A stretch of DNA of 64,000 nucleotides from NCBI GenBank assembly GCA_949358305.1, contig OX442323.1:2728001-2792000 (forward strand). The letters are read 5' to 3'. The position numbers and the translations under genes are program-made. Below, one piece after another: positions 35,007 through 45,198 of this stretch (positions are counted from its first letter, which is position 1; every line of letters begins with the position of its first letter). Below the pieces are notes generated by a model. The model had not been told where the DNA came from. It was given only the letters and a program-made list of their open reading frames with translations, and did not search any database. This DNA comes from Strigamia acuminata (taxonomy: Eukaryota; Arthropoda; Chilopoda; Geophilomorpha; Linotaeniidae).

Positions 35007-38000
35007 ATGGGCAAACACAGTAAATTGACAGATGAAGGTATTCGGGACATTTTTGATGAACGGAATACTTCTGGGAAGAAAAAAACAACCAATGTGAAAA
35101 AGGTAAATATATAATTGTTTATTAAAATTTTGGATAACAAAAAATAAAAAGAATATAATTGTTTAGTAACGAAATCGATGTGAAATTAGTTAAAAAGAAT
35201 ATTTCCGGGGTCCGAATTTACTTATTAGGCAACATTGCAGAGATTCGAGCAAAAAAATACTTCCCAACCACCTTAAGTTGGAAAAAATGTCAAGGGAAGA
35301 GTGACCAATTGATTTCAAATGGCAAATAGCAAATGGCTGTCATAGAGCGCCGTTTTGAAAAATGTCCGACAGTGGGGAATTAGAAAAAGATTTCTTTTTC
35401 CTAACCGATTTAAGGACTTTAAAAACCACGCTTGTCAGTATTTAATTTTACATTGTGGTGAACCGAATTGGCTTTTTTATCTCTTTTAATCTCGGAAAAA
35501 TTCTAAATACGAAATATAACTTTTTTGAGAATTGTGAGAAACTCGAGTCTAGTGTTAATTATTTTAGGAAGTGAATGATATATAAATTAAAAGAGTGTAA
35601 GTTGCAATTAAATCAGCACAGATTATCACGACATAATTAGGAAAAATCATTCATCAAGTTGCGACATCCGACTTGCGTGTTGAAAAGGGGAAATGTTAGC
35701 TGAATATTCATGTATCCATTGCGATAAACAATTCATAACCAGTGACCATTGAATACAACAACCATCCCTTATGTAATATTCTGAATTTTTATCATCAAAA
35801 TTAAATTGACATTCAATAACGAGAAAAAATTGAATTTTTTCGCTTGTAATTTCCTTATGGTGGAAATTTCCTTATGGTGGAAATGTGTGAAAAATCAATA
35901 AAATCAATAAACACATCAATGAAACAATAAAATAAACAATCTAAAAAAATAAAATAAACAAAGTTTACGGCCGCTTTCGAGAGCTCAAACGCGGCCAAAA
36001 TGTCACTATTTTCCCTTCAATTCAGTTCAAAAACAAGAATAAAAATTCTAAATAAATAATTACATTTTGCGATGTGTTCGAACAACCGAAACATTGCGAA
36101 CACGATTCAAAAATTTCCACCGATACGTTTTCGCGATGATTTGGTTTCGTGTTCGCGATGTTTTCAAATCGAATTGAAATTTGAAAACACGGCGAACACG
36201 AATTGAAATTTGAAAACACCGCGAACACGAAGCCAGATCATCGCGAAAACGTACGAAAAGCATTAAAATCCATTAACAAAGCATTAAAATCAATAAATAA
36301 AACATCAAAATCAATAAACAAATCAAATCAATCAATCCTAGACGCACCAGTTGATTAAAACTACAATTCGTTCCTACCGTCACAATGATCCTATTTTTCA
36401 CATCTATTTAATTTTCTTCCGGTTTCCAAATGTAGTCAGCTGTAGCCACAGTAATTCACCACAATTCACACAAATGTCACAGACGTACACATAATCCAGT
36501 TAGAAAAAACCACAGATGTAAACATTTAATGCATGGAAGCCATGTTGGGAGCAAACTTAACTTGTAGTTCCTAAAGTCATCAATAGACGCCAATGCTTAC
36601 AATTATGAGAGATTATGATGTCATTGGCGCAAAATTCGAATTTTACTCAGAATTGAAGTGTTAATATACGATTGATAATCAATAACTTTCCAATTTCAAA
36701 TGTATACTTCCGAAAAATTAAGAAATAACAGGAAATAAGTGATTAAACCATGAAATAAATATAAACCTAGATTAAACCAATCTTTAAATTAAAAATAAAT
36801 AAAAAAGGAAGATAAAACAGGATTTCTTGTACCAAAAATGTCAAATTTCAATTTAACACGAAAATTACATATAACAAAATTTTGGTATTGATTTAAACAG
36901 TCCTATCTCTGTTTAAAGTTAACTTTAGGCAGTTTTCACCGTTTTATCACATTTTAAAGGCAACTTTAGGTGGTCTTCATCGTTTTATCACTTTTTTTCA
37001 CTGTTTAAACATGATTTTAAATGGCTTTCATAATTTCAAACTGTGTGTACCGTTTTTTAAACTGCTTAAACTAGATTACACATCATTTTTTCCTTTTTAA
37101 AAATAATTGTTGACTATTTTTAAATGTATAATTTTATAAATTATAATTTTTCAGAGATCTATGCTACCTTTCTTATCCAGTGATGAAGATGAGTCGGACA
37201 ACATTACATCTTCTGTTAAAAAGGGAAACCCAGGAAAATTAAAAAAATACACACAACATCCGGTGGTAAGTAATATGTCTAAAACAAATAATAATAAAAC
37301 TTATTTTCAGAAGAAGCAGACAACTGGGAAAGCTAAGCAAACATCAAAACAAACTGAAGTAATAGAAATAAAAAATTTGTTTACAAAAATTTTTAATGTT
37401 TTAAATTTATAATTTTTCAGAGAAGTCAGCTATCTTTGGAATCAAGTGGAGAGGATTCGGATGAGCTAGAATACAATGTCTCGAAGTCAGGTGAAGAGGT
37501 AAAACATCATTTTTTAGCATTAATTTTCACTACTTTTCATCATTTAAAGCCTACTTTAGATAATTTTCAATGTTATTTCACTGTTCGAACCCGGCTATAA
37601 ACGCTTTAGACCATTTTTTCACTGCTTAAACTTGTTTATCGCTGTTTGTCGTTTTGAAACTGTTTAAAATAGATTGCACATCATTTCTTCCTTTTTAAAC
37701 ATAATTGTAAACTATTTTTAAATTTATAATTTTATAATTTTTCAGAATAAAGATGAGTTGTCTGAGCCAGATTGCAATGACTCATTGTCAGATGGACAGG
37801 TAAAACATCATATTTGAGCAGTTAATTATTTTCAATTATGTAAAAATCTTAATTTTATAAATTTACAGAAAAGTACGCTACTTTTGTCACAAAACAGTGA
37901 AGACTTGTTTCAACAATCACAGTCAGGAAAAGATTACGAAACAGAAGAACTAATGGTAAGTGATTATAATCAATATTCATCAGCACATTCAGTTTTAACT

Positions 38001-39247
38001 GATTATATTTTGAAATTTTAGCGACCATTTAATAAGTATAGCAATTTAGACAAAAGTCATTATTCAACTGTACAAAAAAGGGTAAGTATAATTGATTAAA
38101 TGCAATTGTAAATAATATTATTGATTTTTATATTTCCTCCTTTACTATGACAGAATGACAGAAAACAAGATAGATGCTTAATTGAGGTAGTAAGCAATGA
38201 TGGTGGCTGTATAAAATTGGACGCTAAAACGTTTACAGTAAGAAAGTCTTTAAACTTATTAAAGGATACATGTAATATATCTACACTGTCAATTACTAAT
38301 CTTACTTACTTCAATTAGACCATAATACAAAATCAGGAGAAGATAATGAATGCATTCAACCGAATGCAGGAAGAGAAAGATGACAACACAGAGCCGCCTA
38401 AGAAAGCAGTTCCCCCAGATGTTAGGGTAAGTCCTTTAATATTTATAATTGATGTATTATTTGGCTTATCTTGATTCTTTGCCATTTTTTTTTACAGTAT
38501 CTAGTAAAATTAGGCTACCAGGAAAGCGGCAAGCAATGGAAGCTTAACTCCAAAAAAGGGTAATACTAGAGTATTTTTTTTATTGCTATCATATTTTTCT
38601 TCTTTTTCAGAATTCATGCCCCAGATAATGAACAACAAACGATGTTCATTAAACAACATGTGCGTGGGAATTTGCCTGAAATTAAGGAATCTGTCCTTGA
38701 AAGTAAGGCAGTTTATAAATATTCAGAAAAAAAACAGATGTTAACTCTTTACTATTTCAGCGGCTATAAAACGATACTACAAAAGCAAAAAAGAAGCTGA
38801 AACAAGAGCGAAACAACCTCATGGCCAAGAAACACACAGGAACAACCAAAAATTAAGACAAAGAAAGGTTTACAGTAAGTACAATAATTCTCTGGGTAGT
38901 AATTTATTCTAATTTTGAGTATTTTTACAGAACAAAAACGACGACTTAAGGCATTGGAAGCCTTAAATCTAACCTCACAAGAAGAAGAAAAATTAAAATC
39001 TGCTCTGTTAATTGATGCCATGAGCAGCGAAGAAAGCGCCAACGAAAGCGACGATAATCGAGTAATTATTGTTAGCAAACCATCCTGGCGTTCCAACAAA
39101 TTTTTGAGGGCGCTTAAACATTTAGATGATAAAGCCGCAATAATGGACTCGGGTAAAGCTCGCAGGATGCGAGCGAAGCGCCTACCAGGAAGTGAAAAGC
39201 ACAAATTACCACCGTCTGGTGCTCCAATTTGGACCCAGAAAAATTAG
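35007..39247 (+). CDS. 13-exon gene, possible transposon companion protein
   Basis: Exons: 35007-35102, 37155-37265, 37311-37358, 37421-37498, 37746-37799, 37869-37955, 38022-38081, 38154-38237, 38319-38426, 38498-38559, 38611-38702, 38761-38874, 38931-39247. All have GT-AG borders and phases agree, giving 436 residues plus stop. The first half is Ser/Asp/Glu-rich and low-complexity (SSDEDESD, SSGEDSDE). Residues ~245-330 look like a small folded domain (PPDVRYLVKLGYQESGKQW...). A coiled, basic segment follows, and the C-terminus has PSWRS...LDD...R-M-R-A-K-R...P-x-W. That tail resembles uncharacterised proteins often found beside Tnp2-type transposases in invertebrates (recollection, not a search). 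Intron 1 is 2 kb and holds a foldback; intron 2 is 45 bp and in frame. It lies outside the inverted repeats of the upstream element, so whether it belongs to that transposon is open. Confidence 0.75.
35969..36015. repeat. Hairpin repeat, copy 2
   Basis: GGCCGCTTTCGA-GAGC-TCAAACGCGGCC stem, followed by AAAATGTCACTATTTTCCC. It is the same family and orientation as the copy at 27268-27314 and lies in intron 1 of the 13-exon gene. Confidence 0.6.
36125..36252. repeat. Foldback with ~52-bp arms in intron 1
   Basis: ACGTTTTCGCGATGATTTGG (36125 on) pairs with CATCGCGAAAACGT (ending 36252). The arms stay complementary for about 52 bases with a few mismatches. The unit (GAATTGAAATTTGAAAACAC, then CGCGAACACGAA) is also directly duplicated near 36171-36230. 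Confidence 0.75.
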
Positions 39248-39739
39248 GAGAAGCAACAAAATTTACATAAACTGGGTTTTCTGTGGTTTTCCCCCAGTGT
39301 ACATGTACATCTGAAAAGTCGTTCCACAGAACGCAATTTTTTTTTGTAATAATTTTTTTTTAATAAATATATTTAAATCAAATCCGGTATTTCACTTTAA
39401 TTATTGGTTAATTAAATCTACTGATAAATATAAAAAAAGCTGATCAAAAAGATAATTAAATCTGCTGTTAAATATAAAAAAGCTGATCAAAAAGATAATT
39501 AAATCTGCTGTTAAATATATAAAAACAAGAACAAAAATCTAATTAAATTCAATGATAAATATAACTGAAATTTAATTAAATTTGAAGTAAATGTGATGTT
39601 AAATAAAGAAGTAAATGTGTTTCTTTAATTCTGTAAATATGATGTGAAATATCATATTTAGCAAAGCAGTAAAGTTATATTTACAAACAGTAAAGACAAT
39701 CTTTACATCATATTTACTTGACTTTCCGGTACAGTAAAT
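39248..39739. other. AT-rich spacer with ~60-bp tandem duplication
   Basis: A unit of the type AGCTGATCAAAAAGATAATT is repeated around 39437-39520. The last ~80 bases mark the edge where the GC-rich island starts. No gene seen. Confidence 0.6.
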
Positions 39740-40640
39740 ATGGAATTTCAAGCAGTGTCCGCCTCGAATTTCGTCCCCGGTCGGTCGTTTTCACCCGACA
39801 CCCAAAAGTCCAATCCCGACGAACGGATCCACGAATTCCGTCGTGAAATCGCGAACACGTCGTCAACGCACAGGCCACGCGCGTATCACGAGGAACAAAT
39901 AAATAAACAATTAAATGGGTGTTTTTGCACAATTATTTGAAATAAACACGCTTTATAGGTGTGTCTGTCTGTGGGCTTATTTTGGAACAAGTTGTTGGGG
40001 CTGCCGACACTCGTCGGTGCCAGCTGCCCCGCATTCACCGTAGGTGAGGCGCTCGTTGCCGCAATGGTCGCCGCAATGGTCGCCGGAATGTTCGTGGTGG
40101 AGCAGAACACCCGTGGGTGGGAAATACCGTTTCAAATCGATTCAGGAAATTTCGACCGAAACCCTCGGATCTCCATGATGGCTCGAAGCGAACGAATTCA
40201 AAGTGTATGCAAACTCGTCGAACGCGATTATACAAACTCGCATCGTCTACGATGGTGCAACGTGTACTGCGAGTTGAAATTAAAATGGTAAACCGATCGG
40301 GGCGTTCGCGATCTTCGACTCAGACGGCACCCAATTCGATAATCTAATTAATCGTTGGGGCACTCGTCGTGGAATTAGTTCCACTGTCGATAAATCGATT
40401 TATATATTTCAAGGACTTTTATTCAACTCCGCTCGAGCGTTTGTGCGCAGGACTTTGTACCTGGTCACGTGGCCTGTAATGTAATTTCCCAGAACCGCCA
40501 CGCCACCCGACGTAAGCCGTGCCCTTCGATGGACGCCAAAGTGTCCATTCGATGCGGATTTTTGCGTTTCCCGCGTTAAAAGGTGTCCTATAAATTCCGA
40601 AACCAAGTTAATCTTGATTTACTTGTCTACGTGGATCTCC
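39740..40640. repeat. Island repeat copy (block A, then C/D-like)
   Basis: Block A (GGGCTTATTTTGGAACAAGT..., 39973 on) is followed by C-like sequence (CTCATCGTCTACGATGGTGCA type) and block D (CTAATTAATCGTTGGGGCAC..., near 40344). This is the left-most copy of the modular repeat. A 66-codon frame at 39740-39940 has no motif and no supporting splice signals. Confidence 0.55.
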
Positions 40641-41305
40641 CCATATATTTTGTTTTCCAATTTCAATGTGGGAAAGTTTGTCGGTTGCAATTTTTCTCGC
40701 GCGCACGGCAATCACGAAAAAATCTCCGACGGTAACGCACTCTGACGGTAATTGTTTTAAATTAAAAAAAAAAAAAATTAGATAGATAGATAGATAGATA
40801 GATAGGATAAAAATTAAAACAAAATAAAGAAGGGTTGAATTTCTCGGACCATCATCATTGTCGCCCAGCAGTCAGTCAGTCTCTTTCTTTCCTTTTTTCT
40901 GCACAAAGCAAACGTAAGATCGCGGAAGCGAGACTCGAACCCAGAGTCCACGGCTCCATGCGGCAGGTAGTCCTGCCCACTCGACCACTCTGGGTCGATT
41001 ATAAATTGTGCTAAAATATAGAAAAGAAGAGAAACAGATAAATAAATAAAATAAATAAAATAAAGACGTATATTTAATCACCCGATGAGATGTTTTTTTT
41101 ACAATGAGAAACAAAATATACGCAATATAAACAAACAATACGAGACAATGAGATGGGGGATTGTTGTTTTTATCCCATAAGAGTTGTGTCACATCTTTGA
41201 CAATTGAAAAAAAAATAAAAATAAATGAATAAATAAAATTAAAAACCAAAACAAAAACTAAATCAAACAAACAAACAAACGAGAGTGGGAATAAACCGTC
41301 TCCTC
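40641..41305. other. Spacer with (GATA)n
   Basis: A (GATA)n run at about 40781-40805, the tRNA-like sequence, and AT-rich low-complexity DNA. No protein gene supported. Confidence 0.5.
40925..40999 (-). other. tRNA-like sequence with Pol III A and B boxes
   Basis: On the minus strand TGGTCGAGTGG matches the tRNA A box and GGTTCGAGTC matches the B box at tRNA-like spacing. An ACCCAGAGT...ACTCTGGGT 9-bp stem and a GGCAGG/CCTGCC hairpin lie between. The arms do not fold into a standard cloverleaf: the T stem has a mismatch and there is no clear 7-nt anticodon loop. A tRNA-derived SINE head or degenerate tRNA is likelier than a working tRNA. Confidence 0.4.
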
Positions 41306-41900
41306 TTATAATTCCATCGAAAGATCGGAACCACCAATTGCCTCTTCAGCGCCTTCGTCATCATCATCGTCGTCAACGACATCCTCTATCCAACCCATCG
41401 TTCCCTCCATCGCCTTCCACCATTTTTCCTCTGCTTCTTCAAATGTTTTCTCAAATTCCTCCATCGTCGCCTTCACCATTTTCTTGAGTCTTTGTTCCGT
41501 CCTGTCTATCAACTCCTCAATTCTCTCCTCTAGTCCCTCCATCATTTTTTCGACCCTTTCCTCCGTCGCCGCCATTGCCGTCTCCTGGACCTTCGTCTGT
41601 CTTCGACCGAGCGACTGGAGAAAGAGAGAAAAGAACGAATAAAAATAAAAAAAAAAATAAAAAAAAAAAAAAGGTCAAATAAAAAAGACAAAAGAGTAAA
41701 TATCGGAATGGGACACATACCCCCTTGATCTTCGTGGGATCATTAGTTTTTCGCTCGCGTGCATCATGCACGGAACTACTGGCGGCGCTCAAGTTTGGCG
41801 TGTGGCTCCACGCCTCCATGAAGTCGATGCGTTCCAAAAGGACGACGGGTGACAGGTGCGACTTTGTGGACGGCTTTTCTCCTCTCTTTCCTTTTTCCAT
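41306..41900 (-). CDS. Acidic coiled-coil protein, 2 exons
   Basis: On the minus strand exon 1 (41900-41721, 60 codons, starts MEKGKRGEK) splices through a 106-bp GT-AG intron (41720-41615, with a pyrimidine-rich TTTCTCTCTTTCTCCAG end) to exon 2 (41614-41306) in phase 0, giving 162 residues. Residues ~75-130 are a continuous charged amphipathic helix (EERVEKMMEGLEERIEEL..., heptad-like spacing of M/L/I). Two adjacent Trp and a run of Asp (six in a row at ~147) follow, then a short acidic tail. No enzyme motif or signal peptide. No family is recognised; oligomerisation through the coiled coil is inferred. It is the left-most gene of the GC-rich island and reads away from the modular-exon gene. 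Confidence 0.65.
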
Positions 41901-42071
41901 ATTTTCTTCGATGTGAAAAAAAAGATAAAAATTAAAATCGCAACAAAAAGAACCAAAACGTGGGACGTCGAATAAAACATCCGCGCACATATTGTTCGCG
42001 CAAGTCTACGCGCGTACATGTACGTGTTGGACGTGGTACATTTGATGCCTACCGCGGAACAATGCGAGAAA

Positions 42072-42190
42072 ACACGAGAAAATACGAAGTTCTCGTATTT
42101 TCTCGGTTTTACTTCCATTTGGTTAATTCTTACCTTTGGTTTCAATACAATTTATCTTATTTCAGAAGTCTGCGAGACACATATAAAAAG

Positions 42191-42222
<32 letters not shown>

Positions 42223-42431
42223 GTTTATTTCTAATTAAATGAGAAAAATCTTATATATAGGCTTAACCCACCATGCAATAAGAAACAGACGAAAAAATCT
42301 TCTTTTTATTCGTGTCTTGTAGTTTTCTGAAATGAGATAAATTGCATTGAAACGTAACATAAGAATTAATCAAATGAAAGCAAAACCGAGAAAAAGTGAG
42401 AATCTTGTATTTTCTCGTTGTACGACAAAGT
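42072..42431. repeat. Large inverted repeat, ~145-bp arms
   Basis: The left arm 42072-42218 (CGAGAAAATACGA... to AAAGAAGATTTTTT) is complementary to the right arm 42288-42431 at roughly 80-85% identity. A T tract and a short unique loop lie between. Transcribed, it would form a long hairpin. It lies in the spacer between the divergent coiled-coil and modular-exon genes. Confidence 0.8.
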
Positions 42432-42967
42432 CGGTTCGCGTTACACGAGTTTTTCAAAGTACCGTGGCCCTGGTACACGATACCGTCTCGGTTTTAAAAC
42501 GGCACCGCGGTCCCGACGCTCACCTGCCGCAAAAAGCAATGCAGTCCAGGGCCGCGAACCGCGTGTAAAAACGCCAACTGACGAGTGTTTACCGGGAAAA
42601 TGGTTAATTTACCTCTAATCGTTCCACTTGTTCACTTGTTCACGACACGGGGTCCACACTACTGATGGCGAGCGCGCGAGTGATTCGACGCGGCATCTGG
42701 CGACAACCATGGAATCCCGCGCGTGATGCGACGTTGTTTGTTTATTTTTGTCTATTTTATTTATTTATTTGTTTATTTATATATTTATGTTTATTTGTTT
42801 ATTCATCTATTTGTTTCACGATGCTTTCAAATTTTTATTTTTTTGTAACTCCGCTCACCAAGCAGCGTCGTTATCGAAATCCGCCATACCTGACCGCTGA
42901 TTCCGCGCCGCCACGTGCTTCGCTGCTGAGCAAGTTGAAAGTATTTATGCCGTTTATCTATTTATCA

Positions 42968-43000
<33 letters not shown>

Positions 43001-43264
43001 CCAATCAACCAATTGACAACGACAACAATTGTTTCAACAATCCGACCATTCGTCCGCTTGTGTCTAAACGAGTGGAAGCGTGGAGAGGCGCGGAATTCGT
43101 CGCCATATTCTCGCTTGCCAGAAATGAAAAGAGAATAATTCGGTTTATCATTGTTTGATTGATCTGTGGTTTTATTCACCTTTTCTTTCCTTTTCATTGA
43201 TTGTGTTTTGCTGTTCAATTCTCGTTTGTATTTAATTTACGGTAATCTAATTTTTACATTTCAG
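42432..43264. other. Upstream region of the modular-exon gene
   Basis: Holds a (TATC)n run at 42968-43001 and T-rich DNA. A 3' splice site (TTTTTACATTTCAG) ends exactly at 43264, so a 5'UTR exon probably lies here. Its donor (perhaps GAAAGTATTT near 42938) is uncertain. Confidence 0.45.
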
Positions 43265-44473
43265 ATGGAGAACGGAAAGAACGTCATCTGGGGTGAAGTG
43301 CGCCCGGGCACGAGGTGAGAGTGGTTGGTCGATCGATTGGTTTTATTTATTCGACACATTTTATTTTATTTCATTTTATTTTTATTTTATTTTTAAGGGG
43401 CCCATCGCGATTGTCGTTTGGGAAAAAGAACGTGAATAACCCCATCATTTGGGGTGAAATGCGCCCGGGCACGAGGTGAGAGTGGTTGGTCGATCGATTG
43501 GTTTTATTTATTCGACACATTTTATTTTATTTCATTTTATTTTTATTTTATTTTTAAGGGGCCCATCGCGATTGTCGTTTGGGAAAAAGAACGTGAATAA
43601 CCCCATCATTTGGGGTGAAATGCGCCCGGGCACGAGGTGAGAGTGGTTGGTCGATCGATTGGTTTTATTTATTCGACACATTTTATTTTATTTCATTTTA
43701 TTTTTATTTTATTTTTAAGGGGCCCATCGCGATTGTCGTTTGGGAAAAAGAACGTGAATAACCCCATCATTTGGGGTGAAATGCGCCCGGGCACAAGGTG
43801 AGAGTGATTGGTCGATCGATTGGTTTTATTTATTTGACACTTTTTATTTCATTCTATTTTATTTTTATTTTATTTTTAAGGGGTTCGTCGCGATCGCCAC
43901 CTTCGACGAGGTCGCCGCAGACCATCTATGTGCGGCCCGGGGAATTTGGTAATAACATATTCTTCGGGCCGAGGCGCTATGTGCCAGAGTGAGTAAAGCA
44001 ATTTATGGTCGATTCGTCGGTCGCGATTTGATTAATCATTTTTTTTTTTTTCCATAGTAACTTACCATGGTTGCCACCTATGCGTGCCAATAATTTCCAA
44101 TGCAACAGGCGCCACGCGCGGGATCGCCCAACACCACCGACGCATGGGTGGTCGGATATCCCAAGATCCACCCGAAACTATGTGTTTCAATTCTGCACAA
44201 CTTGCTACCAGTTTGGTGGTTGCAACCCGTTCGTCACCAGTTACCAGTCACCAGTCACCCGCGACCGCCACCAGTTCGTCGCGCTATATCTACCTGTCCA
44301 GTTAGTTAATTAATTATTCTTTTTATCATTCTTTTTTTTTTTTTTTGTTTGTTTGTTTGTTTGTTTGTTTGTTTGTTTGTTTGTTTGTTTGTTTGATATA
44401 TATATATATACATATATTTTTTTTTCTTCCTCTTAGTGGGACATCGTTATCAAACGTAGCGCCATCGGCGTAA
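43265..44473 (+). CDS. Modular-exon gene with three repeated 78-nt exons, 7 exons
   Basis: Exons 43265-43314, 43398-43475, 43559-43636, 43720-43797, 43881-43988, 44058-44300 and 44437-44473. Every intron is phase 2 and GT-AG; the total is 223 residues plus stop. Exons 2-4 are near-identical 78-nt units encoding the same 26 residues (GPSRLSFGKKN then NNPIIWGEMRPGTR). Exon 1 ends with the same module tail (NVIWGEVRPGT). The exon 5 product is basic and Pro-rich, with IYVRPGEFGNN. Exon 6 (81 residues) carries CTTCYQFGGC and ends RDRHQFVALYLPV. ATG directly follows a 3' splice site. No signal peptide, membrane span or known domain; the family is unrecognised. It is convergent with the thymidine kinase gene 170 bp downstream. 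The repeated introns are identical too, so the triplication is recent. Confidence 0.75.
43315..43797 (+). repeat. Three tandem 161-bp exon+intron units
   Basis: Units of 161 bp (83-bp intron plus 78-bp exon) at 43315, 43476 and 43637 are almost identical, intron included. The third ends ACAAG instead of ACGAG, a silent change. A fourth, diverged intron precedes exon 5. Confidence 0.97.
44347..44394. repeat. (GTTT)n microsatellite
   Basis: Twelve uninterrupted GTTT units, inside the last intron of the modular-exon gene, followed by an (AT)n run. Confidence 0.98.
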
Positions 44474-44640
44474 TTTTTCATTTTTTATTGTATTTTGTTC
44501 GTTTGTGGTTTATAATTTAAATAAAAATTGAATTTGAGATAAGTGGCCACGATTGATTGGGTTTATTTGATCGCAAAAAAAAAAAAAATTTAATTCGAAT
44601 GAATCTATCGGTGTTAAAAACGACACGACCGGTTTGTTAG

Positions 44641-45198
44641 TTAGCCGATTGGTGAACAATTTGCGAAACACGCGCGACACGTGGGGGCGTATTTCTCGGC
44701 ACCCCCTATCACCACGACGTCTTCTTCGCCCGACGTCCGCTTCGTGAACGCGGCTTCCCCTCGACACCGGTAGCACGTTGCCTTCAGCTTCACGATGTGC
44801 TCTGATTTCGGGAGCAAATCGCAGACTTGACCGAACGGGTTCAACTTGAAATCCCCATCGAGGGCCGCGATTACCACAGTCTTTCCTTTCTCTGCCATTT
44901 CTTGACAGAATTGTACCAAGTCCTCGAAAAACTGGCCCTCGTCAATCCCGATAATCCCGAAATTTTCGGATTGTCTTCGGGCTTCCGCGAGGTTTTCGAC
45001 GGCGCGCGCCGCTCTCGATTTTCCGTCACGAGCGACGATTTCTCCGGGAATGTGGCGGTTGTCGATTTTGGGCTTCAATAACAACGCTTCTTCTCCTTCT
45101 AGGCGCCTCAAGAGTTCAGTTGTTTTCCCTGCAAACATCGGGCCCACTATTAACTGGATATTGCCTCGTGGTCGATCCTCGATGGCCGACGTCGACAT
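44641..45198 (-). CDS. Thymidine kinase, type II (TK1-like)
   Basis: The 185-residue product phosphorylates thymidine to dTMP with ATP (pyrimidine salvage, cytosolic in animals). Visible motifs: P-loop GPMFAGKT (residues 19-26), the catalytic/lid DEGQFF (86-91), an AALDGDF segment (~111-117), and zinc-binding cysteine pairs C142/C145 and C174/C177. A thymidine-contacting VVVIGGAEKYAP segment lies at ~161-172. All catalytic features are intact. Compared with animal cytosolic TK the helix after the P-loop is about five residues shorter, and the C-terminal regulatory extension is absent. Coding sequence is in one exon; a TTCTTTCTCTTTTTCC tract then TAG about 17 nt before ATG suggests a 5'UTR intron. 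Many DNA viruses also carry this enzyme, so host, viral or transferred origin cannot be settled here. Confidence 0.92.
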   Translation of the reverse strand: MSTSAIEDRPRGNIQLIVGPMFAGKTTELLRRLEGEEALLLKPKIDNRHIPGEIVARDGKSRAARAVENLAEARRQSENFGIIGIDEGQFFEDLVQFCQEMAEKGKTVVIAALDGDFKLNPFGQVCDLLPKSEHIVKLKATCYRCRGEAAFTKRTSGEEDVVVIGGAEKYAPTCRACFANCSPIG

